A stretch of 64,000 nt of DNA from Brachybacterium sacelli (GCF_017876545.1 NZ_JAGIOD010000001.1:682001-746000); one strand, 5' to 3'. Numbered from the stretch's first letter, positions 25,154 through 32,748 are shown. Notes: a model not told the origin generated them from the letters alone. Translations and numbers: made by a program.

Positions 25154-25564
25154 TCAGTCGAGAACAGCGTCGGCCTCTACCTCGATCAGCACGTCGGGCT
25201 CGAACAGATAATCGACACCGATCACCGACACAGGTGGCAGCGGGGTAGGCAGGCCCAACTCCTCCGTGACGCCCTCGATACCCGCCATGAAATCGGTGTA
25301 CTTCTCGGGCCGCCAGTCGGTGACGAAGAATCTCAGGCGCACGACGTCGGAGAACGTCGCCCCGGCCCCCGCCAGTCCTCGCGCGGTGTTGCGCAGTGCG
25401 TGGGCGAGCTGGCCGCCCAGATCACCGGGAGCGACCGGGCGGCCCTCACCATCGCGAGCGATCTGCCCGGCCACCTGGACCTGGCGAGATCCCGTGGCGA
25501 TGGAGACGTGGTGGTACGGGACGGGCTGGAACATGCCCTCGGGGGTCTGAAGCTGCACAGTCAC
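25154..25564 (-). CDS. RidA/YjgF-family enamine/imine deaminase
   Basis: RidA-type protein of 136 residues that would hydrolyse reactive enamine/imine intermediates, usually as a trimer. Visible motifs are VSIATGSRQVQVAGQIARDG near the N-terminus, RNTARGLAGAGATFSDVVRL in the centre, and the terminal VIGVDYLFEPDVLIEVEADA, where the Glu is a family ligand-site residue. The Arg that contacts carboxylates in classic RidA is not obvious, so it may be a RidA-like subgroup member. GTG 25564 is chosen because GAAAGG sits six bases upstream and family alignment starts there. Divergent from an HxlR regulator. Confidence 0.9.
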   Translation of the reverse strand: MTVQLQTPEGMFQPVPYHHVSIATGSRQVQVAGQIARDGEGRPVAPGDLGGQLAHALRNTARGLAGAGATFSDVVRLRFFVTDWRPEKYTDFMAGIEGVTEELGLPTPLPPVSVIGVDYLFEPDVLIEVEADAVLD

Positions 25565-25587
25565 GGGAATCCTTTCCGAGGTCAACA

Positions 25588-25613
25588 TTGGTATCTCATG
25601 TCTACCTGGTATC
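25588..25613. promoter_or_regulatory. Direct repeat TTGGTATC/CTGGTATC (candidate HxlR site)
   Basis: TTGGTATC at 25588-25595 and CTGGTATC at 25606-25613, 18 bp apart (nearly two helix turns), occupy the space between the divergent ridA-like and HxlR genes. HxlR proteins bind repeats near divergent promoters, so this is a plausible operator. Confidence 0.4.
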
Positions 25614-25642
25614 CCAAGGGGACTTCAACGAGACTAGGTGTC

Positions 25643-26020
25643 ATGGACGACACCGCCTCCGCACCTGTCCCGGCCCAGATCACCGCCGAGCAGCGCGAAC
25701 TGCTGGACCAGGTATTGGACAGATGGTCGCTGCAGGTGCTCGACAAGCTCTGCGAGCGTCCGCACCGCTTCAATGAGCTGCGTCGCGCGATAACTGTGGT
25801 GACGCAGAAATCCCTCACCTCGACTCTCCGACGACTCGAGCGCAATGGCATGGTCGACCGTGTCGTCGTGGGGACACGACCTGTCGCCGTGGAGTACCAC
25901 CTCACGGAGTTGGGCGCGACGCTGCAGGACCTCATCGACGCCCTGCTGAGATGGGCGTCGGGGAACATGGAATCAGTCCGTCATGCTCGTGCTCGCTTCG
26001 ACGACGGTGGCCCTGCCTGA
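25643..26020 (+). CDS. HxlR-family winged-helix regulator
   Basis: Winged-helix regulator of 125 residues. The HTH core is LDKLCERPHRFNELRRAITV followed by VTQKSLTSTLRRLERNGMVD, and the wing is PVAVEYHLTELGATLQDLI. The usual N-terminal Cys is absent, so redox or electrophile sensing through that residue is not expected. It is divergent from a RidA-type gene, a common pairing, and probably controls it. The mRNA may be nearly leaderless: no Shine-Dalgarno lies before ATG 25643. Confidence 0.9.
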   Translation: MDDTASAPVPAQITAEQRELLDQVLDRWSLQVLDKLCERPHRFNELRRAITVVTQKSLTSTLRRLERNGMVDRVVVGTRPVAVEYHLTELGATLQDLIDALLRWASGNMESVRHARARFDDGGPA

Positions 26021-26069
26021 CTCCTGCGGACGCTCGCCGAGAATCACGCGCTCTCTCGCGGGAAGAGGT

Positions 26070-26654
26070 TCAGCGGTGAGGAGCGACCGCCGACGACGCG
26101 CGCTTGATCTCCGCGGCAATATCCCCAGGCGCAGCAGATGAGGCATCGAGCACCAGGTCGAAGTCCTCGCGGTCGGCGATCCCGAAGTGTCCGCGGGCGT
26201 TCCCCCATTGCCGCCCCCGGGTGCGTCCGGCCTCGCGCTGCTCGACGACGCTGAGCGGGGCCTTCAGGTGCACCCAGTACGCGTGGAAGGAGGCAAGCTC
26301 CCGCTTCCACGCGGGGATGATCGATGAGTCCACAGGCATCTCGTCCAGGATCACGTTGTTGCCGCAGTCGAGCATCGCCCGCACCGAGGCGCGCATCCCG
26401 GCGAGAAGCCGCTCACCTGCCACTCCGTACCGGATCCTCGAGCGTGGCGAGCCGTCCGGGTCGGCGCTCTCCTCGTACCAGAATCCGGGCCCCGGGCCCC
26501 GCGGGTGGTCCTCCCAGTGCTGGGGGAACATGCTGAAGAAGTGGTCGATGCCCACCACCAGATGCGGCTCGGGCAGGATCTCCTGGAGTCGTGCGGCCAC
26601 GGACGACTTCCCCACGCTCGACGTGCCCGCGAGGGCGATGACCCGACCGACCAT
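26070..26654 (-). CDS. Chloramphenicol phosphotransferase-like P-loop kinase
   Basis: P-loop protein of 194 residues resembling the CPT family that phosphorylates chloramphenicol. The Walker A motif is GTSSVGKSS, right at the N-terminus (VIALAGTSSVGKSSVAARLQ). VVGIDHFFSMFPQHW follows, as in the family, then VILDEMPVDSS and the LID-like VEQREAGRTRGR. ATG 26654 is preferred: TACGCT lies six bases upstream (26661-26666), fitting a leaderless mRNA, and family members begin here. A GTG at 26699 with GGAGG, overlapping the epoxide hydrolase stop, would add 15 residues and couple the genes. Drug resistance is not proven by similarity. Confidence 0.85.
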   Translation of the reverse strand: MVGRVIALAGTSSVGKSSVAARLQEILPEPHLVVGIDHFFSMFPQHWEDHPRGPGPGFWYEESADPDGSPRSRIRYGVAGERLLAGMRASVRAMLDCGNNVILDEMPVDSSIIPAWKRELASFHAYWVHLKAPLSVVEQREAGRTRGRQWGNARGHFGIADREDFDLVLDASSAAPGDIAAEIKRASSAVAPHR

Positions 26655-26695
26655 GCACTGAGCGTAGCCCGCCGGTGCCGATGCGCCCTCCGCGG

Positions 26696-27868
26696 TCACC
26701 GGTGAACCTCCAGCACCGCGGCGAGCCCCTCGCGCAGATCATCGACGAAGTATTCCGGAACCTCCAGCGACGGGAAGTGCCCTCCGGTATCCGGCGTTCT
26801 CCACCGGACGATCTGTCGGAACCGCTCCTGCGCCCAGACGCGCGGCCACCGCTCGATGTCGCGGGGGTAGATCGTGATGGCCGACGGGACGTCGACCCGG
26901 AGCGCGGGGTCGAGCGAGTCATGGCTCTCGGAGTAGATACGGGCGGAGGACGCTCCTGTGCGCGTCAGCCAGTACAGCGTGACGTCGTCGAGAACGCGGT
27001 CTCTGGGGATCGTCTCGAACGGGCTGTCCGCGGTGTCCGTCCACTCGGCGAACTTGTCGAGAATCCAGGCGAGGAGCCCGACGGGTGAGTCGACGAGCGA
27101 GTAGCCGATGGTCTGCGGTCCCGTCGCCTGCTGCTTCGCATACGCCGCATGGAGGCCCCAGAAGTCACGAGATTCCGTGACCCACGCACGCTCCTGCGTA
27201 GACAGCCCGTCCATCGGCAATCCGGGCGGTGGCTGCGCGACGGTGGTGTGGATGCCGAGGACGTGCTCCGGGAATCTGCCGCCGAGGATCGTGGTGATCA
27301 CGCCTCCCCAGTCGCCGCCGTGGGCGAGGAACTCGGTGTACCCGAGCCTGTCCATCAGCTGCACCCAGGTGGCCGCGATCTTCTCGATCCCCCATCCGGT
27401 GGTGGACGGCTTGTCGCTGTAGCCGAAGCCCGGCAGTGAGGGGGCCACGACGTGGAACGCCGGCGCGTCAGCGGCCTCCGGTTCAGCCAGTTCGGCAATG
27501 ACCTGGGTGAACTCGGCGATACTCCCCGGCCAGCCGTGGGTGAGGATCAGAGGGGTCGCATCAGGGCGGGAGGATCGGCGATGCAGGAAGTGGATCTCCA
27601 GACCGTCGATGACGGTGCGGAACTGGCCGATCCGGTCCAGACGCCTCTCGAATGACCGCCAGTCGTACTCGGTGCGCCAGTAGTTCACGACGTCCGCGAG
27701 GTCGGCGAGGGGCACGCCCTGGTCCCATCGGCCGGGGCCGGGTGCAGCGCCATGGATCGTCTCGGCTTCCGGCAGTCGTGCGGCGGCCAGCCGCGCTCGC
27801 AGGTCCTCGAGGTCGGCGTCGGTGGCGTGGGACTCGAAGGCGTGCACGTCCCGGGAGTGGTGGTTCAT
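26696..27868 (-). CDS. Epoxide hydrolase (N-terminal EHN domain plus alpha/beta fold)
   Basis: Epoxide hydrolase of 390 residues. The N-terminal EHN domain contains DLEDLRARLAAARLPEAE and VNYWRTEYDWRSFERRLDRI. The oxyanion motif is HGWPGS, the nucleophile Asp sits in HGGDWGGVI, and the terminal base is His in TGGHFPSLEVPEYF. The ATG at 27868 overlaps the stop of a 30-codon leader ORF (ATGA) and also has GGAGGGGG upstream. It is divergent from a second CGNR regulator. Its stop overlaps a possible GTG start of the phosphotransferase gene. Substrate unknown. Confidence 0.92.
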   Translation of the reverse strand: MNHHSRDVHAFESHATDADLEDLRARLAAARLPEAETIHGAAPGPGRWDQGVPLADLADVVNYWRTEYDWRSFERRLDRIGQFRTVIDGLEIHFLHRRSSRPDATPLILTHGWPGSIAEFTQVIAELAEPEAADAPAFHVVAPSLPGFGYSDKPSTTGWGIEKIAATWVQLMDRLGYTEFLAHGGDWGGVITTILGGRFPEHVLGIHTTVAQPPPGLPMDGLSTQERAWVTESRDFWGLHAAYAKQQATGPQTIGYSLVDSPVGLLAWILDKFAEWTDTADSPFETIPRDRVLDDVTLYWLTRTGASSARIYSESHDSLDPALRVDVPSAITIYPRDIERWPRVWAQERFRQIVRWRTPDTGGHFPSLEVPEYFVDDLREGLAAVLEVHR

Positions 27869-27957
27869 GAGATGCCCCCTCCAGGAAGAGTCGCCATGGC
27901 GAGGAGGTGACGGCCACGGGTGGCCGCGGCGTCGGTGGTGCTCCGGTGCTGGGACAT
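27865..27957 (-). CDS. 30-residue leader peptide ORF upstream of the epoxide hydrolase
   Basis: Reading the minus strand from ATG 27957 gives MSQHRSTTDAAATRGRHLLA and then MATLPGGGIS, followed by TGA that overlaps the hydrolase ATG by four bases. An excellent Shine-Dalgarno, AGGAG, lies five bases before the start. Position, RBS and exact stop-start overlap argue that it is translated and couples translation to the hydrolase. It is too short to be an enzyme and has no signal or membrane segment. It could be an attenuation or coupling peptide. Expression is unproven. Confidence 0.5.
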   Translation of the reverse strand: MSQHRSTTDAAATRGRHLLAMATLPGGGIS

Positions 27958-27998
27958 GACAACTCCTGGTCATGAGTGGATTCGGTTCGGGCCGGGAA

Positions 27999-28019
27999 AG
28001 AACCGGCTTAGACGGTTCT
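27999..28019. promoter_or_regulatory. Inverted repeat upstream of CGNR copy 2
   Basis: AGAACCG (27999-28005), a 7-base spacer, and CGGTTCT (28013-28019) form a perfect 7-bp dyad between the divergent leader/epoxide hydrolase and CGNR genes. It is a good candidate operator for that regulator. Confidence 0.5.
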
Positions 28020-28061
28020 ATCAGGGGTCGGGGTGAGCGCACAACCAGCTATGGTGGTTCC

Positions 28062-28628
28062 ATGAGTTCCGGCTTCCCCGACTTCCGCCTCGGCACAGTG
28101 CTCGCGACCAGCTTCACGGCGACGCTGACGGAGCGTTGCGGCGATCCCGTGGAGCGGATCCCCACCCCGAACCGGCTTGCCGAGTGGCTGGCGGTGAGCG
28201 GCCTCGCCGTCAAGTCCTGCACCTCGGCTGAGCTCGAGCGCGCGCGCGAGCTGAGGGAAGCGATTCACACCACGGCGACCGCGGCTGCGCGTCACTCAGG
28301 CCTACCTGCCCCAGCTGTCGAGATCATCAATGACTGCAGCACCCGGAGTCGGGCCGCGGCAAACCTGACCTCCGAAGGAAACCGACACTGGAGGCTCAGC
28401 GCGACCTCCTCCGTGGACGACGCCCTCGGCGTCATCGCCGCCGACGCGATCAGCATCATCGCGGGTGAACGGGACGGACGGCTGGCGCTGTGCGCCTCGC
28501 CGACCTGCCAGGCAGCCTTTTTCGACACCAGTCGCAGTCGCACCCGCCGCTGGTGCGACATGAACACCTGCGGCAATCGCGAGAAGAAGGCGCGCTTCCA
28601 TGCCGGGCGCCGCAAGGACCCGCGGTGA
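28062..28628 (+). CDS. CGNR zinc-finger transcriptional regulator, copy 2
   Basis: Regulator of 188 residues with an N-terminal ABATE-like domain (SFTATLTERCGDPVERIPTP, then NRLAEWL) and a C-terminal CGNR zinc finger: LCASPTCQAAFFDTSRSRTR followed by RWCDMNTCGNREKKARFHAG. ATG 28062 is chosen because TATGGT (28050-28055) is exactly six bases upstream, indicating a leaderless mRNA, with no Shine-Dalgarno. It is divergent from the leader peptide and epoxide hydrolase, repeating the arrangement of CGNR copy 1 with an alpha/beta hydrolase at 5 kb. It probably controls the hydrolase via the dyad at 27999-28019. Confidence 0.9.
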   Translation: MSSGFPDFRLGTVLATSFTATLTERCGDPVERIPTPNRLAEWLAVSGLAVKSCTSAELERARELREAIHTTATAAARHSGLPAPAVEIINDCSTRSRAAANLTSEGNRHWRLSATSSVDDALGVIAADAISIIAGERDGRLALCASPTCQAAFFDTSRSRTRRWCDMNTCGNREKKARFHAGRRKDPR

Positions 28629-28725
28629 ACCCGGTGGTCGCAGGTAGAGCCGTCGACGTCGCCGACATCCTGGCGCCCCCGCAACGCTGAGCGCGACCGC
28701 GAGAAGCCCCTGAGACACTGCGATC

Positions 28726-29172
28726 GTGACCCGAGCGGAACGGCTCCCATTCCCCCTACTTGACGAGCTCCCTGACGCCCTCCGTGGGGTGATCTTGGAC
28801 TTCCACTGGAACCTCGAGCACTTGCACGCCCTGGATCTGCCCGACCGCACGATGCGAACGATGGCGACCAACGACCTGGCCTGGCACCTCGAACTGCCGT
28901 TCTGGGCGGACCGTGGCCAGCCGTTCCAGGTCTCACCTGCGGAGGTGCGTGCCTACCCGGATCGGTACGCCGAACAGTGGAGTCGAACGATGACGTGCGA
29001 CCTCGCCTACCCGCTCGACTGCTATCTCGACCCACATGGACGAGTCACCGTGCTCGACGGAGTGCACCGACTCTTGAAAGCAGACGTCCTCGGCTGGCGG
29101 ACAGTCAGCATCCACATCTTGCGCGAGTCGGATCTCGATGCGATAGCCGTTCCCCTGAAGCGACTGAGCTGA
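28726..29172 (+). CDS. Uncharacterised protein with ParB-like motif
   Basis: Cytoplasmic protein of 148 residues from GTG 28726. The C-terminal part reads PLDCYLDPHGRVTVLDGVHR followed by LLKADVLGW, then a strand SIHILRESDLDAI. This follows the ParB/sulfiredoxin fold pattern in which a strand is followed by xDGxHRLxA and a conserved Leu-Gly turn. The first half is acidic and Trp-rich (NDLAWHLELPFW). It may be a nucleotide-binding ParB-like protein of unknown role. It appears monocistronic. Confidence 0.7.
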   Translation: MTRAERLPFPLLDELPDALRGVILDFHWNLEHLHALDLPDRTMRTMATNDLAWHLELPFWADRGQPFQVSPAEVRAYPDRYAEQWSRTMTCDLAYPLDCYLDPHGRVTVLDGVHRLLKADVLGWRTVSIHILRESDLDAIAVPLKRLS

Positions 29173-29264
29173 CGTCAGCGACCGTCACTGTAGGCAATCT
29201 GCCCCGGTGGACGGCTCAGGGAGACCGCCAGGCAGACGAGGAGCCGGTACCGGTGCCGCGGCGT

Positions 29265-29666
29265 TCACCGGCCGATGAGACGGTTGAGGCCCTCCACGAA
29301 AACCTGGGCTTCGTCCTCGAGGTTGTAGTGCACTCGAAAGGACTGGCCGTTCCTCGCATGAACATTGACGGCACCGAACAAGATCCAACGGGTGACGGAG
29401 GCCCCCATGACATCTGCTGCAGGGACCTCCCCTCGCTTCGCCCACCCGCCGAACACGCCCTCGCGCAGACGCAGGATCCTACGGTCGGTCACAAGCAGTA
29501 GCGGATCCAGGAAGGTCCATCCGTTGCCGTCGAAGGCCAGGTGGACGAACTCGTCTGGAACGAGGAACTTCCTCAGGATGACTTCGTAAGCGCCTCGTGG
29601 CACCGGCTTCTCGGAGATTCGATCGAGCGCGAGGAACAGGGAGTGCTGATCGGGTGTGTTATTCAC
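29265..29666 (-). CDS. PH-like domain protein, tandem paralogue 1
   Basis: Protein of 133 residues, closely similar to the next gene upstream. Shared landmarks are QHSLF, PDEFVHLAFDGNGWTFLDPL, VTDRRILRLREG, GGWAKRGEVPAADVMGASV and the end EGLNRLIGR. The strand pattern with xxDRRIL and a late amphipathic helix fits bacterial PH-like (YokE-type) domains. GTG 29666 is chosen because it matches the paralogue start and has TACGCT exactly six bases upstream (29673-29678, minus strand). No membrane segment or catalytic motif. Tandem duplication is evident. Confidence 0.75.
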   Translation of the reverse strand: MNNTPDQHSLFLALDRISEKPVPRGAYEVILRKFLVPDEFVHLAFDGNGWTFLDPLLLVTDRRILRLREGVFGGWAKRGEVPAADVMGASVTRWILFGAVNVHARNGQSFRVHYNLEDEAQVFVEGLNRLIGR

Positions 29667-29721
29667 GAACTCAGCGTAGTGCGCCATCGGCATCTTCGAC
29701 GGAAGCTGGGCAACCAGCCGC

Positions 29722-30126
29722 TCACCGGCCGATGAGACGGTTGAGGCCGTCCACAAAGGTGTCCGCTTCGGTGTCCGTCGTGTACTGCACCCGGAGCGCC
29801 TGTCCGTTCCGCAGGTGGATCTCGACCGTCCCGAACAGGAACCTGCGGTTCACAGAGGCTCCGAGCACGTCGCGAGCAGCGACCTCTCCGCGTTTACTCC
29901 ACTTGCCGAACCCTAGGTCGCGGAGCCGCAGGATCCGCCGATCCGTGATAATCAGCATCGGATCCATGAAAGTCCACCCGTTGCCACGGAACGCCAGATG
30001 CACGATCTCATCCGGAGCGAGATACTTCGTCAGGATCGTCTTATAGGGCCCGTGCGGCTGTGGCCGGTCGTAGAGACGATCGATTGCGGTGAACAGGGAG
30101 TGCTGAGGATCTGCAGTACTGGGCAC
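29722..30126 (-). CDS. PH-like domain protein, tandem paralogue 2
   Basis: Protein of 134 residues. PDEIVHLAFRGNGWTFMDPM, ITDRRILRLRDLGFGKWSKR, GEVAARDVLGASVNRRFLFG and the terminal DGLNRLIGR align throughout with paralogue 1. A bacterial PH-like fold is inferred from the strand pattern. GTG 30126 has TAGACT exactly six bases upstream (30133-30138), so a leaderless mRNA is likely. It is divergent from the WXG100-type gene 137 bp away, so a shared role with that secretion module is possible but only by proximity. Confidence 0.75.
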   Translation of the reverse strand: MPSTADPQHSLFTAIDRLYDRPQPHGPYKTILTKYLAPDEIVHLAFRGNGWTFMDPMLIITDRRILRLRDLGFGKWSKRGEVAARDVLGASVNRRFLFGTVEIHLRNGQALRVQYTTDTEADTFVDGLNRLIGR

Positions 30127-30263
30127 CTGACGAGTCTACCGACCCCTGCATGTCCGCCTCTGACATATCGATCGGGCTCCGTGGGTAGTTCTCCCCATGG
30201 TCGCTCCCTCGCATGCTGGGTAGGGTTCCGCGATGTACCGGACGTCGACGGGGGGAAACAGGG

Positions 30264-31232
30264 ATGAGCGGGTTCTACGGGGCGGACACCGAACAGCTGC
30301 GATCGCATGCACAACTGTTGAAGGATCGGGCGAGCACGCTCAAGGATCTCCGCGAACGCCTGGATCCCCTGGTGATGGACGAATCGGCGTGGATGGGTGC
30401 CGACGCGGAGTCCTTCCGCGAGCAGTGGCGCGGCCAGACTGCAGGTCAGTTTGACCAGATCGGCGAAGGACTGACGGACCGAAGCAGCGACCTCGAGACG
30501 CACGCCGAGCAGCAGGACGAGGCCTCTACCGCGGAGGGTGAGGGTTCCGGCGGGTTCCTGGACTTCCTCAAGGACGCCTTCCCCTTCGCGAAGGGGCTCG
30601 TCGATGCGGTCAAGGGCACTGTACTCGGCGGCAAGAAAATCTGGGATGTTCTGTCGAACATGAAGAACCCAGACGAGCTCTTGAAGAAGCTTCGAGGGCT
30701 CAACGGCAAAGTCTTCGACAAGATCCTGGACAAGCTCGGCAGCTTCGATGAGCTCATGAAGAAGGCCCCCTGGCTGCTGAAGGGCGGAAAGGTCCTCGGC
30801 AAGCTCCTCCCCGGCCTGGACATCCTCGCCGGCGGCTGGCAGATGATCGACTCGATCAAAAGCGGCGACACCTTCCACGCGATCACGGGCGTAGTGACCG
30901 CCGTGGGCGGCATCCTCATCACCGCCGGCACGATCTGCGACATGACCGGTGTCGGCGCCGTCGTCGGCGTGCCCCTCCAGGTGATCGGGGGAGTCCTCGT
31001 GGGTGGCGCGATGATCGCCGATGGCGTGAAATGGGCCGTGGACAACTGGGACACCATCTCCGAGAACGCGAGCAAAGCCTGGGATGCCACCACGGAGTTC
31101 GCAGGAGACGCCTGGGATGCCACCACGGAAGCCGCGAGCGACGCCTGGGACGGTGCGACGGACGCTGCGAGCGACGCCGTGGACGGTCTCAAGGACGCCG
31201 CCGGTGGCGTGAAGAACGCCCTCGGGTTCTGA
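30264..31232 (+). CDS. WXG100-type secreted protein with hydrophobic core and amphipathic repeat tail
   Basis: Protein of 322 residues. Residues 1-95 are a helical hairpin of the WXG100 type: GADTEQLRSHAQLLKDRAST, then the turn ESAWMG and AESFREQWRGQ. Residues 96-190 are Lys-rich helices. Residues about 195-265 are hydrophobic with Gly (ITGVVTAVGGILITAGTICD, GVPLQVIGGVLVGGAMIADG) and could insert in membranes. From residue 272 an 11-residue unit repeats: AWDATTEFAGD, AWDATTEAASD, AWDGATDAASD, AVDGLKDAAGG. There is no signal peptide, consistent with type VII export, but no ESX machinery is in the window. ATG 30264 has GGGGGAAACAGGG upstream. Pore formation is a guess. Confidence 0.8.
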   Translation: MSGFYGADTEQLRSHAQLLKDRASTLKDLRERLDPLVMDESAWMGADAESFREQWRGQTAGQFDQIGEGLTDRSSDLETHAEQQDEASTAEGEGSGGFLDFLKDAFPFAKGLVDAVKGTVLGGKKIWDVLSNMKNPDELLKKLRGLNGKVFDKILDKLGSFDELMKKAPWLLKGGKVLGKLLPGLDILAGGWQMIDSIKSGDTFHAITGVVTAVGGILITAGTICDMTGVGAVVGVPLQVIGGVLVGGAMIADGVKWAVDNWDTISENASKAWDATTEFAGDAWDATTEAASDAWDGATDAASDAVDGLKDAAGGVKNALGF

Positions 31233-31288
31233 GTCTGCACACCGCGTAACCTCGCCCTTACCCCACCCACAGACCGTGAGGACCGCCG

Positions 31289-32182
31289 ATGACCACCACC
31301 ACGCCCGAGACCGCCGACCCGGACGCCCCCACATTCACCGTCACCGAGCGCGACATGCTCGGCGCCCTGCAGCTCCTGGCCCTCGCCGACGAGGAGGCCG
31401 AGGTCCAGTACGTGCTCTCGGACGAGGAGCTCCTCGCCCTCGACGGCCCGGATGCCCTGCGCGTGCTCGGCAGCCCCTACCTCGACCAGGACGGTGTCGA
31501 CCGGGACACCGCGGCCGCGACCGCCCTGCGTGGGCTCATCGCCCGACGCATCGTCAACCCCACGGACCAGGCCCGCGAGGACGAAGGTGACCTGCTCATC
31601 GGAGAGGGCGATCCCACCTCGCGCATGATCCAACTCGAGCGCGGGCTGGCCGGGCTGCTGGCTCTGCGTCGGATCCCCGAAGCCATGGTCATCATCGAGC
31701 GCATGGCCTCCGAGGTCCGCACCACCCTCGGCCTGTACTTCTTCCCCGACGACGGTGTGCTCGAGGAATTCACGGCCTCGGACGGCTTCCACCATTTCAC
31801 CGTCCCCACGCGCGCCGGACTCGCCGCGCGGCTCGCCCAGTTCGTCGACCCGCACGACTGCGCAGCGACCGACGGCGAGGTCGAGGAGATCACCGTGGCG
31901 GAGGTGACCTCCCTCGAGGGCCTCGAGGACACCCGTGCACTCTCCACCATCACGAGCATCGGCGACGAAGACGCCTCGCGCGCCACGATCTTCGCCCTGT
32001 CGGACCGTCTGCGTGTGGTCGACAACGGACCGGCCGATGACGAGGGGGCCGACCCATCACCTGAGACCGCGCTGGCTATCAGCGACGTCTCGCCGGACTC
32101 CCTGCGCGAGATCCTCGAGACACTCCTGCCGGAGCTGCCCGCCGACGAGCCCGACAGCGGTCCCGGCGACGTAGAGGCCTGA
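31289..32182 (+). CDS. Acidic protein with EspG-like pattern
   Basis: Soluble acidic protein of 297 residues beginning MTTTTPETADPDAPTFTVTE. The middle has GLAGLLALRRIPEAMVIIER, then EVRTTLGLYFFPDDGVLEEF and a strand-helix HFTVPTRAGLAARLAQFVDP. This order resembles EspG chaperones of mycobacterial ESX systems (helix with Arg-x-Pro-Glu, two strands, then a helix), though the similarity is my pattern judgement. It starts 56 bp after the WXG100-type gene in the same direction and is probably co-transcribed. A role as chaperone or immunity partner of that protein is inferred. The C-terminal 40 residues are disordered. Confidence 0.6.
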   Translation: MTTTTPETADPDAPTFTVTERDMLGALQLLALADEEAEVQYVLSDEELLALDGPDALRVLGSPYLDQDGVDRDTAAATALRGLIARRIVNPTDQAREDEGDLLIGEGDPTSRMIQLERGLAGLLALRRIPEAMVIIERMASEVRTTLGLYFFPDDGVLEEFTASDGFHHFTVPTRAGLAARLAQFVDPHDCAATDGEVEEITVAEVTSLEGLEDTRALSTITSIGDEDASRATIFALSDRLRVVDNGPADDEGADPSPETALAISDVSPDSLREILETLLPELPADEPDSGPGDVEA

Positions 32183-32362
32183 CGACTACCGGTTCTCCCC
32201 GCGCGCCCTCTGTCGCTTCTGGCGCGAGAGCTCGATTCCCATGGACAAGGTGGCGCCGGCGAAGGCTTCCTGCCCGACGAGCGAACGCCGCCCCGCCCCG
32301 TCACAGGCGGGGCCTTCGAGCACGGTACAGAGGTGACCACTCCCCTCGACGAAGGGCGCCTC

Positions 32363-32638
32363 ATGGCCGCCGTGCTGACCATCTACGGCAGATCCGACTG
32401 CCGGGGCTGCGACGCCCTGGTCCGGCGAGCCATCCGCCGCGGCGTGCCCTACCGCTACGTCGACCTCGAGCGCGACGCCGGGGCCAGAGCCCACGTCCGC
32501 ACGCTCGGACTCGACGAGCTGCCCGTCGGCGAGGTCGGCGAAGTGCGGTTCAGCGGGGTCAGGTACGACCTCGTCGACGCCTTGGCCCATCCTGCAACTC
32601 CTCACCCCCTCCACGGCCATCCTTCTGACCTGCACTGA
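32363..32638 (+). CDS. Glutaredoxin-like protein
   Basis: Small thioredoxin-fold protein of 91 residues. The active site is CRGC in VLTIYGRSDCRGCDALVRRA, followed by VPYRYVDLERDAGARAHVRT and the cis-Pro region LDELPVG. These are the three landmarks of NrdH/glutaredoxin-like proteins, but the sequence after the cis-Pro is unusual and short on the GG motif. ATG 32363 has GAAGGG upstream; GTG 32333 would add ten residues. It sits alone between the WXG100 pair and the Tad locus, and no ribonucleotide reductase is nearby. Confidence 0.75.
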   Translation: MAAVLTIYGRSDCRGCDALVRRAIRRGVPYRYVDLERDAGARAHVRTLGLDELPVGEVGEVRFSGVRYDLVDALAHPATPHPLHGHPSDLH

Positions 32639-32748
32639 TGCGCAGGGCAAGATTCCTGGGCGGCTCCGTCCTCTGCGGGCAAGGTCCAGGGCAAGGTCCT
32701 CTCGACAGCATGGCGGCACCACCTCGGATCCCCTGCGGAGGAATCACC

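Noticed and set aside
28625..28690. A 21-codon ORF overlapping the CGNR-2 stop (GTGA)
   Set aside because: The overlap is suggestive, but there is no ribosome site of its own, no recognisable sequence, and the length is too short to support.
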